Assembly: GCA_016709305.1 (NCBI GenBank)
Contig: JADJNA010000048.1
Location: 248,001 to 312,000, forward strand
Direction of reading: 5' to 3'
DNA: 64,000 nt
Origin: Candidatus Villigracilis saccharophilus
GTDB taxonomy: Bacteria > Chloroflexota > Anaerolineae > Anaerolineales > Villigracilaceae
In this document: piece after piece, positions 1-6,766 of the stretch
How the letters are laid out: every line of letters begins with the position of its first letter
Numbering within the stretch: the first letter of the stretch is position 1
Position numbers and translations under genes: made by a program
The notes under the pieces: generated by a model
The model's database searches: none
What the model saw: only the letters and a program-made list of their open reading frames with translations
What the model was told of the DNA's origin: nothing

Positions 1-158
1 AAATTAAAAAGTGAAGACGCATCCACTTCACCGAGTGTTGGCAGACCTTCGCGTAGAAGGAAGAAAAAGATAAGCGCAACAAATAAGATGGCTGAATACC
101 CGGAAGATTGAATCAATCTGGTGATGATGAATTCACGCCATGATAAAGATTTTTCCAT
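1..158 (-). CDS. pstC: Phosphate ABC transporter permease PstC, N-terminal part
   Basis: The first about 52 codons of a membrane protein, cut by the window edge. It starts MEKSLSWREF at 158, behind an AGGAG ribosome site (about 163-167), and has one hydrophobic segment (YSAILFVALIFFFLL) followed by REGLPTL. A short cytoplasmic tail, a first helix and then a REG(L/I)P stretch is the usual PstC start. It lies 45 bp downstream of pstS on the same strand, the normal pstS-pstC order, and would form the inner-membrane phosphate channel with PstA. PstA is presumably beyond the left edge. The call rests on a short stretch plus context. Confidence 0.75.
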   Translation of the reverse strand, partial: MEKSLSWREFIITRLIQSSGYSAILFVALIFFFLLREGLPTLGEVDASSLFN

Positions 159-167
159 AGGTCTCCT

Positions 168-195
168 GTAGGGGCGCATCGCGATGCGCCCCTAC
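168..195. repeat. Perfect 28-bp palindrome between pstS and pstC
   Basis: Two 14-base arms (GTAGGGGCGCATCG and its exact complement) meet with no loop, ending 9 bp before the pstS stop codon. It has no T-run, so it is a poor intrinsic terminator. It resembles REP-like intergenic palindromes and could stabilise the pstS mRNA end or reduce expression into pstC. Confidence 0.7.
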
Positions 196-203
196 TGTGA
201 AAT

Positions 204-1094
204 TTATTTTATTGCAGGCACAAAACCCAATTCTGCGACTATAACTTGTGCTTCGTCTGAAAGGATCCAGTCGAGATAATCTTTGATGATGCCAGCCGGT
301 TCGCCGTTGGTATACATGTACAGGTCACGCGCGATGGCGTAGGTCTTGTCGTTCACCGTGGCGATTGAAGGCAGAACGTATTCGCCGCCCGCCTCTTTTG
401 CGATCGCGATCATCTTTAGATCTTTCGGCACATAACCGAGTCCATCATACCCAATTGCATTGGGGTTATCGCGGACTTCTGAAATAATGCCTTCCGATGA
501 GGGCAGTAATAATGTGTTCGTCGAGAAAAGTGTTTTATCTTCCTTGCTCCCCAATCGTAAAACGGTTTCCAAAAAATAAACGTGCGTACCTGAATTGGTC
601 TCGCGTGACAGCCGCACAATGGGGCGGTCTTCCCCGCCGACTTCCTGCCAGTTCGTATACTTGCCGCTGTAAATATCGGAGATCTGCTGCAGCGTTAACT
701 CGTTCACAGGATTATTGGGATTGACAATCACAGCGATCGCATCGCGCGCAATGATGTGTTCAACAGGAGTGACACCATTGGCTTGGGCTTCAGAGGTTTC
801 CTCATCTTTGATCTTGCGTGACGCATTGGCCAGATCAACCGTCCCGTTGACCAGAGCCGCGATCCCCGTTCCTGACCCGCCGCCTGTTACTGATATACGG
901 ACATCTGGGTGCTCGCCCTGATATTTCTCCGCCCACGCCAGCGCGAGATTGACGATGGTATCAGAGCCTTTGTTTTCGATGTAATTTGTTGGGGAACTAG
1001 AATCGGGTGAACTGTTGGAAGAACCGCAGGAAGTGAGAAGTGATAAAGCAAGAAGAAGAAAAGTGAGAAAGAAGGGGGGGGGGATGCGTTTCAT
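204..1094 (-). CDS. pstS: Phosphate ABC transporter substrate-binding lipoprotein PstS
   Basis: A 296-residue periplasmic-binding protein. The N-terminus is a lipoprotein signal with lipobox LTSC (Cys about residue 23) and a Ser-rich linker. The mature part has the PstS signatures: GSDTIVNLALAWAEKY near the start, TGGGSGTGIAALVNGTVDLA (the phosphate-binding loop), and RETNSGTHVYF in the middle. It captures phosphate outside the membrane for PstCAB. A TATAAT hexamer ends 8 bp before the ATG, so the mRNA is probably leaderless. A run of 10 C residues inside the signal-peptide codons (1074-1083) is a possible slippage site. pstC follows and pstB is divergent. Confidence 0.95.
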   Translation of the reverse strand: MKRIPPPFFLTFLLLALSLLTSCGSSNSSPDSSSPTNYIENKGSDTIVNLALAWAEKYQGEHPDVRISVTGGGSGTGIAALVNGTVDLANASRKIKDEETSEAQANGVTPVEHIIARDAIAVIVNPNNPVNELTLQQISDIYSGKYTNWQEVGGEDRPIVRLSRETNSGTHVYFLETVLRLGSKEDKTLFSTNTLLLPSSEGIISEVRDNPNAIGYDGLGYVPKDLKMIAIAKEAGGEYVLPSIATVNDKTYAIARDLYMYTNGEPAGIIKDYLDWILSDEAQVIVAELGFVPAIK

Positions 1095-1102
1095 CGGGCG
1101 GA

Positions 1103-1108
1103 ATTATA
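1103..1108 (-). promoter_or_regulatory. -10 box of pstS, leaderless type
   Basis: TATAAT on the minus strand, 8 bp from the pstS ATG with no ribosome-binding site between. The 94-bp region shared with pstB would carry both promoters. Confidence 0.55.
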
Positions 1109-1176
1109 GTCGGAGGTAGACAGGGATACAAGTAAACTTCTTCATGCTTCTTCCTTCAATTGCATCCTTGTTTTGA

Positions 1177-1182
1177 TACAAT
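1177..1182 (+). promoter_or_regulatory. -10 box of pstB, leaderless type
   Basis: TACAAT lies 6 bp before the pstB ATG. A weak TTCAAT 16 bp upstream could be a -35. No Shine-Dalgarno sequence fits between, so the transcript should begin at or next to the start codon. Confidence 0.5.
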
Positions 1183-1188
1183 CACGCC

Positions 1189-1947
1189 ATGAATACAGCC
1201 CAGTCCGCTTTTTCTGTCCAGCAATTGGATTTTTATTACGGCAAATCAAAAGCGCTCTCAGGCATCAACCTTGAGATCGAGCCGCAAAAAGTGACCGCGT
1301 TGATCGGTCCTTCAGGCTGCGGAAAATCCACGTTCCTGCGCTGTCTGAACCGCATGAACGATACGATTCATGGTACGCGCGTTGAGGGCAAAATATTGCT
1401 CAAAGGCGAGGATATTTACGACGACAAAATGGATGTGGTCAACCTTCGTCAGCGGGTGGGCATGGTGTTTCAAAAGCCAAATCCATTTCCGCAATCCATT
1501 TACGACAACGTGGCTTTCGGTCCGCGTGTGATGGGCATGGATGTAAATATGGACGAAGTCGTTAAGAGCAGCTTGGAACGCGCAGCACTATGGGATGAAG
1601 TAAAAGATGATCTGAAATCCGACGCGATGGGATTGTCTCTTGGGCAGCAGCAGAGATTGTGCATCGCGCGCGTGATAGCCGTTCAACCTGAAGTGATCCT
1701 CATGGATGAAGCCACCTCAGCGCTGGACCCGATCGCCACTCTGCGCGTTGAAGAGCTGATCGCGGAATTGAAACAGGACTATACCATTGTTATTGTGACT
1801 CACAATATGCAGCAAGCCGCACGTGTCTCGGATTTCACAGGTTTGTTCTGGCTGGGAGAGATGGTGGAATTTGCGAATACCAGTGACATGTTCACCAGAC
1901 CGAAGGAAGAATTGACGGAAGCATATATCACAGGAAGAATGGGGTAG
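1189..1947 (+). CDS. pstB: Phosphate ABC transporter ATP-binding protein PstB
   Basis: A 252-residue ABC ATPase powering phosphate uptake by PstSCA. Visible motifs are Walker A GPSGCGKST (about residues 40-48), the PstB-specific LRCLNRMND, Q-loop VGMVFQKPNPFP, Walker B VILMDEA, and the H-loop VTHNM. The signature reads LSLGQQQRLCIAR where the general ABC motif is LSGGQ. Walker B is followed by ATSALDP rather than PTSALDP. The gene is divergent from pstS-pstC rather than at the end of the same operon, an unusual split. A strong hairpin follows the stop. Confidence 0.95.
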   Translation: MNTAQSAFSVQQLDFYYGKSKALSGINLEIEPQKVTALIGPSGCGKSTFLRCLNRMNDTIHGTRVEGKILLKGEDIYDDKMDVVNLRQRVGMVFQKPNPFPQSIYDNVAFGPRVMGMDVNMDEVVKSSLERAALWDEVKDDLKSDAMGLSLGQQQRLCIARVIAVQPEVILMDEATSALDPIATLRVEELIAELKQDYTIVIVTHNMQQAARVSDFTGLFWLGEMVEFANTSDMFTRPKEELTEAYITGRMG

Positions 1948-1980
1948 GAAACGAGCTTGTTATTTGTGGATCAGTTATCA

Positions 1981-2028
1981 GTCAAATACAAAAGAGGACA
2001 CAAGTCTGTGTCCTCTTTTGTATTTGAC
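1981..2028. terminator. Bidirectional terminator between pstB and phoU
   Basis: Perfect 22-bp arms around a 4-base AGTC loop. The arms are A-rich on one side and T-rich on the other, so it works for both converging genes. Confidence 0.9.
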
Positions 2029-2039
2029 TTTCAAGCGTT

Positions 2040-2720
2040 CTACTTTATCTCAAACTCATCGTCTGTAGCTTTGATCTCGGACATATTGCCTGTTGCGATG
2101 AAAATTGTCCGTTCGCAGATGTTGGTCACACGGTCTGCGACGCGTTCTAGGTTATGCGCCACCCATAATAACCAGTTGGCGCGTTCAATGGATTTCGGGT
2201 CTTGAATAATGAACAACATTAATTCACGATAGATCTGGTTATAGAGTGCATCCACTTCATCATCTTCAGCGGGGATTGTTTTTGCGGCTTCCACATCTTC
2301 TTTTACGAAGGCGGTCAGGGACCGGTGAAGCATGTCAGCGCCGATCTGAGCCATGCGCGGAATATCGATCAGCGGCTTGAGCAAAGTTTCTTCACCCATG
2401 CGGATGTTGATGTTGGCAATGCCCTTGGCGTAATCCCCCATGCGTTCGAGTTCGGAGATGATCTCCATGGTGGAAGCCAGCAGGCGCAGATCATGCGCCA
2501 TGGGCTGTTGTGTGGCGATCAGGATCATCAACTGATTCTCGATGTCGAATCGTTTTTTATTGATCTCTTTATCATCCGCAATGATCTTTTCCGCGCCTTT
2601 GATGTCGCGTTTTTTAAGGACTTCCACTGAAGTGATAATGGCATGTTCCACCATGCTTCCCAAGAGAAGCACTTCATCTTTTACTTGCTGTATTTCGTGT
2701 TCGAAAGTTTTTCGGATCAT
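2040..2720 (-). CDS. phoU: Phosphate-specific regulator PhoU
   Basis: A 226-residue all-helical protein with two tandem PhoU three-helix repeats. Each carries the metal-binding helix signature: DLRLLASTMEIISELERMGDYA in the first (written here as one motif around residues 78-99) and LLWVAHNLERVADRVTNICE in the second. PhoU links PstSCAB to the PhoR kinase and represses the Pho response when phosphate is plentiful. An AGAGG ribosome site precedes the ATG. It converges on pstB and is not in its operon. It is full length, unlike the decayed paralogue at 6190-6755. Confidence 0.95.
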   Translation of the reverse strand: MIRKTFEHEIQQVKDEVLLLGSMVEHAIITSVEVLKKRDIKGAEKIIADDKEINKKRFDIENQLMILIATQQPMAHDLRLLASTMEIISELERMGDYAKGIANINIRMGEETLLKPLIDIPRMAQIGADMLHRSLTAFVKEDVEAAKTIPAEDDEVDALYNQIYRELMLFIIQDPKSIERANWLLWVAHNLERVADRVTNICERTIFIATGNMSEIKATDDEFEIK

Positions 2721-2744
2721 AATACCTCTGGCGATTTGTGTTTC

Positions 2745-2918
2745 TTATTTTACTACCAGCAAGACCACCTGACGATAGTTGCGCGGAGAAATGCCTCGTT
2801 GAGTCAACCAAAGGCGCAGATAATCTCTAATTTGATCGCGCATGAGTCGGGTGGAAGTGAGGCGCTGCCGGTCATCATATTTCGCTAGGTCATCGAACGG
2901 CCATCCCAGCCAGGGCAC
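2745..2918 (-). CDS. Unrecognised 57-residue ORF upstream of phoU
   Basis: An open frame that could start at GTG 2918 and stops 24 bp before the phoU ATG. Its composition is protein-like: a Trp-rich start (VPWLGWPFDDLAKYDDRQ), an Arg-rich amphipathic middle (MRDQIRDYLRLWL) and a hydrophobic end. There is no clear ribosome site. It may be the tail of a lost gene or a short peptide cotranscribed with phoU. I do not recognise it. Confidence 0.25.
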   Translation of the reverse strand: MPWLGWPFDDLAKYDDRQRLTSTRLMRDQIRDYLRLWLTQRGISPRNYRQVVLLVVK

Positions 2919-2935
2919 ACAAGAGTCCCTACGAT

Positions 2936-2965
2936 AAAAAACTGCCCGTCAGACTTGACGGGCAG
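2936..2965 (-). terminator. Terminator of the PHP-surE unit
   Basis: Stem CTGCCCGTCA/TGACGGGCAG with a 4-base loop, followed on the minus strand by six T residues, about 50 bp past the surE stop. Confidence 0.85.
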
Positions 2966-3014
2966 CGTCTTCGTATGGAAGACCATTAAGGAGGAGAAGA
3001 AGAACGAACGCTGG

Positions 3015-3839
3015 TTACTTTTCTGCCGCAACAACAGAATGGGTAATCAGCGATAATTCAAAAGGTTGGGAATGCCAGTTCCAGGTGTTGAGATCTGAAA
3101 TGGCGCGATAGGCGGTCAGGTCAAGCTGCAGCGGCGTGACGGAAACAAACCCCGCCGCCAATGCCCCGACATCTGTCCCTGATTCTGAGACGCCTGTCGG
3201 CGCATCGCCGCCGATCCAGTAATACGGTCGTCCGCGCGGATCGATGCGCTCGTCGAGACGGCTGTGATAGACGCGCAACCCCTGGCGGGTGATGCGGAAA
3301 CCATGAATATCTTCCGCTTTCAGAAAAGGAACATTGACATTCAATAATGTGTCTTCGGGCAATCCATGCGCGATCACGTTTCGAACGGCGATCCCTGCGG
3401 CCTGTGCAGCGGGTTGAAAATCAATTGGACCGACATGTCCTTCGGGCACTTCGAGCGAAACTGCAACTCCTGGGACGCCTGCGATCACCGCTTCCATCGC
3501 GGCGGTGACGGTTCCTGAGTAAGTGACATCATGTCCGAGGTTGGCACCGACATTGATGCCGGAGACCACCAGGTCGAATTTCTCTTTGAAATACCCGAGC
3601 ATCGCCAGCGCGACACAATCGGATGGAGCGCCGTCACTTGCCAGCGCCACCGTCCCATCTTCAAGATGGAACTCACGCAAGCGCAAGGCGCGGTCCAATG
3701 TTTTTACATGTCCGCTGCCAGACCAGTTGCGGTCCGGGGCGAGGATGGTGACTTTCCCAAAATTACGCATTTCATGCGCCAGAGCCAAAAGCCCGGGCGC
3801 AAGCACGCCGTCATCATTGGTTACTAAAATATTCTTCAT
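3015..3839 (-). CDS. surE: 5'/3'-nucleotidase SurE
   Basis: A 274-residue SurE-family phosphatase that removes phosphate from nucleoside monophosphates, and in some family members cleaves short polyphosphate. The N-terminus MKNILVTNDDGVLAPG holds the metal ligands Asn-Asp-Asp. GSGHVKTLD, ASDGAPSDCVALAML and SGINVGANLG are the other family blocks. The C-terminus has the TPL(Q)LDLTAYRA segment seen in SurE. It starts 40 bp after the PHP gene with a modest AAGGAA ribosome site, so the two are probably cotranscribed and under the Pho boxes at 4625-4668. That fits phosphate scavenging. Confidence 0.95.
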   Translation of the reverse strand: MKNILVTNDDGVLAPGLLALAHEMRNFGKVTILAPDRNWSGSGHVKTLDRALRLREFHLEDGTVALASDGAPSDCVALAMLGYFKEKFDLVVSGINVGANLGHDVTYSGTVTAAMEAVIAGVPGVAVSLEVPEGHVGPIDFQPAAQAAGIAVRNVIAHGLPEDTLLNVNVPFLKAEDIHGFRITRQGLRVYHSRLDERIDPRGRPYYWIGGDAPTGVSESGTDVGALAAGFVSVTPLQLDLTAYRAISDLNTWNWHSQPFELSLITHSVVAAEK

Positions 3840-3879
3840 TTTCTAACTTATTCCTTTTCCGTTTTTTCTAATTGCTTCT

Positions 3880-4590
3880 TTAAGCACGCGCAAGACCAGT
3901 CATACGAACGAATGCGCTGCCCATATAGCTCATGCCCCAACTGCTGATGATCCTGAAAGCGCTCCATTCTTTTTGTTTACGGATCATTGTAGTTTTATTT
4001 TTCAAGGCGACCAACAGATCGGCCGCGGTGTGACCTTCGAATTCAGTTGCTCCCAGACCGATCGCGTCCACAACGTGCGCGTCGCTGTTTCCTACCTGGG
4101 CAATATCCAGGCGATTTGCCAGAATACGGGCGTAGTGGTTGCTGATCCTGTCCAGGGCGGTGGCGTTGTAGGTTTCGATGCCGATCAGGGTTTCAGCCAC
4201 TTGCGGGTTGCGCAGTGCTTTCAATATTGTTTTAGCGCTCAGGCTTTTCATGCCCATTCCGCCAGCCATCGGGTGAGGGGCGATGCACATCCCGCCCAGT
4301 TCGCGCACCCGCAATACGGTTTCAACCAGTGACAAACCAGCGTCCACTTTTTCCGTGATGAAGAAAGCCAGCAAATCACCGTCAGCGGTGGTGATCTCAA
4401 TTCCGGGGATCAACTCCACGCCATAGGCTGGGGCGAGTTCCATCGCCTTGAGCGCTCCTGCAATTTCATCGTGATCGGTGATTGCGATCACATCCAGCCC
4501 AGCTTGTTTTGCGTGTGATAAAACGGCAGAAAGGGATGCTGTGCCGTCGTAACTGTAAATTGTGTGTAGGTGTAGATCTGCAAGTCCCAT
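3880..4590 (-). CDS. PHP-domain metal-dependent phosphoesterase
   Basis: A 236-residue PHP phosphoesterase. The four metal-binding blocks are HLHTIYSYDG (residues 7-16), ITDHDEIAG, the central HPMAGGMG, and GNSDAHVVD near residue 170. This form is close to nucleoside 3',5'-bisphosphate phosphatases and RNase AM-type enzymes. The exact substrate cannot be told from sequence. The tail (last about 50 residues) is basic and partly hydrophobic. A good AAGGAG site precedes the ATG. It heads a unit with surE, and the Pho-box array upstream suggests induction by phosphate starvation. Confidence 0.85.
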   Translation of the reverse strand: MGLADLHLHTIYSYDGTASLSAVLSHAKQAGLDVIAITDHDEIAGALKAMELAPAYGVELIPGIEITTADGDLLAFFITEKVDAGLSLVETVLRVRELGGMCIAPHPMAGGMGMKSLSAKTILKALRNPQVAETLIGIETYNATALDRISNHYARILANRLDIAQVGNSDAHVVDAIGLGATEFEGHTAADLLVALKNKTTMIRKQKEWSAFRIISSWGMSYMGSAFVRMTGLARA

Positions 4591-4608
4591 AATGTTCTCC
4601 TTGTTACA

Positions 4609-4668
4609 AATATAAGTTTATCCATTCGCTATTAAGAGCCCTTTAAGAAAAGGTATCGGTTTTGTTAA
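4609..4668 (-). promoter_or_regulatory. Pho-box array and promoter of the PHP-surE unit
   Basis: On the minus strand, 11-bp units run TTAAC (4668), GATAC (4657), TTAAA (4646), TTAAT (4635), followed by TATATT (4614-4609) as -10. The first unit overlaps the T-run of the neighbouring gene's terminator. The 11-bp period matches PhoB/PhoP direct-repeat operators. Confidence 0.6.
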
Positions 4669-4700
4669 CAAAAACCACCCGCAAAGAATGCGGGTGGTTT
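4667..4700 (-). terminator. Terminator of the 35-residue peptide gene
   Basis: A 12-bp stem (AAACCACCCGCA and its complement) with a 5-base loop at 4672-4700, followed on the minus strand by TTTTGTT. Confidence 0.9.
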
Positions 4701-4729
4701 CCTCAAGGAGGTGAGGAGAAGAAAACAAG

Positions 4730-4837
4730 TTATGCGGTTTTGCGTTTCTTCAGGAATTCGCGGCGTTTGCGTGTCGCGTCAACACTGAAGACAACAACCA
4801 TGGACAGGAAAAGAAAGGATGGGAAGATGGTTTCCAT
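4730..4837 (-). CDS. 35-residue single-pass membrane peptide, probably Pho-regulated
   Basis: A complete small gene: GGAG ribosome site 6 bp before the ATG at 4837, 35 codons, a stop at 4730, then a strong terminator. The peptide begins METIFPSFLFLSMVVVFSV, one transmembrane helix (about residues 4-19). It ends in a very basic tail (RKRREFLKKRKTA), so by the positive-inside rule the tail should face the cytoplasm. Four 11-bp Pho-box units sit directly upstream. I do not recognise a family. By analogy with other small membrane proteins it could tune a transporter or sensor kinase such as PstSCAB or PhoR, but that is inference. Confidence 0.7.
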   Translation of the reverse strand: METIFPSFLFLSMVVVFSVDATRKRREFLKKRKTA

Positions 4838-4862
4838 AATGACTCCATTTGTATGCTGTGAT

Positions 4863-4914
4863 GATATATCACTTTCTTTAATAACGACCTAAGAAACAGT
4901 TAACAACTGGTAAA
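4863..4914 (-). promoter_or_regulatory. Pho-box array of the 35-residue peptide gene
   Basis: Minus-strand units start TTTAC (4914), TTAAC (4903), TTAGG (4892) and TTAAA (4881), exactly 11 bp apart. TATATC (4868-4863) follows as a possible -10. The array begins 5 bp past the stop of the next upstream gene. Confidence 0.65.
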
Positions 4915-4918
4915 CAAA

Positions 4919-5947
4919 TCAAGATATATCCGCTCGGCCGCGTTTGAGGCGCGTTTGCGACTGCCTGCGTTTGGCTTTTAATACAACCAGGGATGTGTGC
5001 AGAACACGTTCACAGGTTTGGGCAATGTGCTGGGCGGAGACGCCGTCATTCTGGATGGGCATTAACTGTTTCAACTGATCCGCATTCAGGTTGGTGTGAA
5101 CTTCCTTTCCCAAGGCGATCGCGACAAAGGTGCAGGTGGATTGCTGGGTGATGACCACGTCTGCGTTTGCGATCATTTGATCAACGCTGCCATGCGTGAA
5201 TACGAGCGCGCCAGGTGCAAATTGATATATCTCACGGATCGCCCTTGGTGCATCTTCCAAGGGATGCAGCTTAAATATCAATTTCCGCCCGCCTGCGATC
5301 TGATTGCATTTGCGGATGAAAGCAGGACGGTCGTCCCATCGGAAAGTTTCGCGCAGCGGAGAGGTGGCTGCAAGAACGTATCCGTGAAAGGGGAATGAAT
5401 TATTTTGCGCGTTTTTCAAGTTGTCGAAATTCGGTATCCCGGTCACGGCGATTTTATCTTCGTGCACCCCTTTGCCAATGAAAAGATCCGCGTATCCCTC
5501 GGAAGCCACGCAAAAAATATCGTAATCGTTGGATAGTCCGTTGGTGGACGTGTTGGCTAGATAACGGGGCAGTTTCAACCATTTGACCAGATGATACATG
5601 ATCCCCTCAGGTTCTGTGATTCCCTCCTGAACCAGGACCACCCGTTTATTGCGAATATTATTCTGGATAATCAGATCGCTGCAAGTGACCACCAGATCAT
5701 ACGAACGGGATTCTCCCCGCAGGTCTATCCTTAGGTTGTGACGGGCAAGATACTCCATGGTCTCACGTTTATGGCGTCCGCCCAGCACCGTGAAATTCAG
5801 CCAGCCCAGGCGGGCTGCAAAACCCTCCAAGCCATCGGCGTAATAAGGAGTGAAATAACAAGGATGTTCTTTCATCATAGCCTGGGCGATCGCGTGCATT
5901 TGGGTCGTCTGGTTCAGTGACCCGCAGATAAATAGGATATTTGTCAT
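4919..5947 (-). CDS. Glycosyltransferase-like (GT-B fold) protein, probably Pho-regulated
   Basis: A 342-residue cytoplasmic protein that looks like a GT-B enzyme or UDP-GlcNAc epimerase relative. An N-terminal Rossmann-like start (MTNILFICGSLNQTTQ) with HAIAQAM is followed by VVTCSDLIIQNN. The second domain has VTGIPNFDNL, an LIFKLHPLE block, and VFTHGSVDQMIANADVVITQQS, the sugar-nucleotide-binding region. The reaction is not predictable. Possible roles are teichoic-acid-like or phosphate-free glycolipid synthesis under phosphate limitation, suggested only by the Pho boxes upstream. GGAG precedes the ATG. The C-terminus is very basic. Confidence 0.6.
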   Translation of the reverse strand: MTNILFICGSLNQTTQMHAIAQAMMKEHPCYFTPYYADGLEGFAARLGWLNFTVLGGRHKRETMEYLARHNLRIDLRGESRSYDLVVTCSDLIIQNNIRNKRVVLVQEGITEPEGIMYHLVKWLKLPRYLANTSTNGLSNDYDIFCVASEGYADLFIGKGVHEDKIAVTGIPNFDNLKNAQNNSFPFHGYVLAATSPLRETFRWDDRPAFIRKCNQIAGGRKLIFKLHPLEDAPRAIREIYQFAPGALVFTHGSVDQMIANADVVITQQSTCTFVAIALGKEVHTNLNADQLKQLMPIQNDGVSAQHIAQTCERVLHTSLVVLKAKRRQSQTRLKRGRADIS

Positions 5948-5968
5948 GCGTTGCTCCGTTTAGTTTGA

Positions 5969-6023
5969 AGTCTAAGCCCGGAGTGTTAAGCCGCCGGTAA
6001 CAGCAAATTAAGACTTTGTTTAA
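5969..6023 (-). promoter_or_regulatory. Pho-box array of the glycosyltransferase-like gene
   Basis: Minus-strand cores TTAAA (6023), TTAAT (6011), TTACC (6000) and TTAAC (5989). The last three are exactly 11 bp apart. TAGACT (5974-5969) lies 10 bp after the final core, the same spacing as in the divergent array at 6105. Confidence 0.6.
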
Positions 6024-6104
6024 GTTCCAGCCGTCTGACAATTTAAGAATATGAGCGGTGTTCCAAAAATAAATGAGCCAGGTTTGGTTTGATAGTTATT
6101 TTTA

Positions 6105-6158
6105 TTTACCAGGTGTTAACAACACCTTTTGAGGATGTTAACTATCGTGGAGTATCTT
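6105..6158 (+). promoter_or_regulatory. Pho-box array and promoter of the phoU2-ppx-CHAD-sixA-ppk operon
   Basis: Plus-strand units start at 6105 (TTTAC), 6116 (TTAAC), 6127 (TTTTG) and 6138 (TTAAC), a perfect 11-bp period. TATCTT at 6153-6158 lies 10 bp after the last core and is the likely -10. Confidence 0.7.
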
Positions 6159-6189
6159 ATGAAGACCTCTCCCCGCGAAGAGAAATAAT

Positions 6190-6755
6190 ATGCTCCGAAA
6201 AAACCTTGACCATCAACTGTACATTATCTGTGACGATCCACTGTGTCTGAGCAGCATGGTCGAAACAGTCCTGGCAGACTCAATAACAGCGCTCAAAGAC
6301 CATGATTTGGAAAAAATGAGCCTTGACCACCGCAATGATTTACAGATCAATGCAAAGCATTTTGAAATGGAAGGACAGATCATCGATACGATCGCGGCAG
6401 AAGCGCCTGTTTGTTTGACCTGCGCCTTCTCGCACCCTCCATGAGTATTTGCACCGAATTGGAAAGGATCGGCGATTACGCCATGACGGCATTTATCCGC
6501 ACCAACGTGCCTTCCGCCATTCGTAGCATCTCTGATGATATTATTGATGCGATGTACATTCCGCTTTTTTCAGAGTTGATGAATTTTGTGATTCACGGCG
6601 CGCATAACACGGAACGCGCCAACCAAATACTTTTGGTGGAACACAATGTAGAGCGTGTCGCTGACTGTGTAACTAATATTGGTGAGAGAATAATTTATGT
6701 TGAGACAGGAGAACTTCTTGATACGGGCTCTTTCTATGTCGTCCATCCAAATTAA
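6190..6755 (+). pseudogene. phoU: Decayed second phoU
   Basis: Two frames together spell a PhoU-like protein. The first (6190-6444) gives the N-terminal helices up to EGQIIDTIAAEAPV. After a frameshift near 6410 the second continues FDLRLLAPSMSICTELERIGDYA. Compared with the intact phoU at 2040-2720, about 37 residues are then missing: the first repeat's last helix and the start of the second. The end (LLVEHNVERVADCVTNIGER) is well kept. The internal deletion argues for true decay rather than only a sequencing slip. It is the first gene after a good Pho-box array. Confidence 0.8.
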
Positions 6756-6766
6756 AGAGTAAGTAC

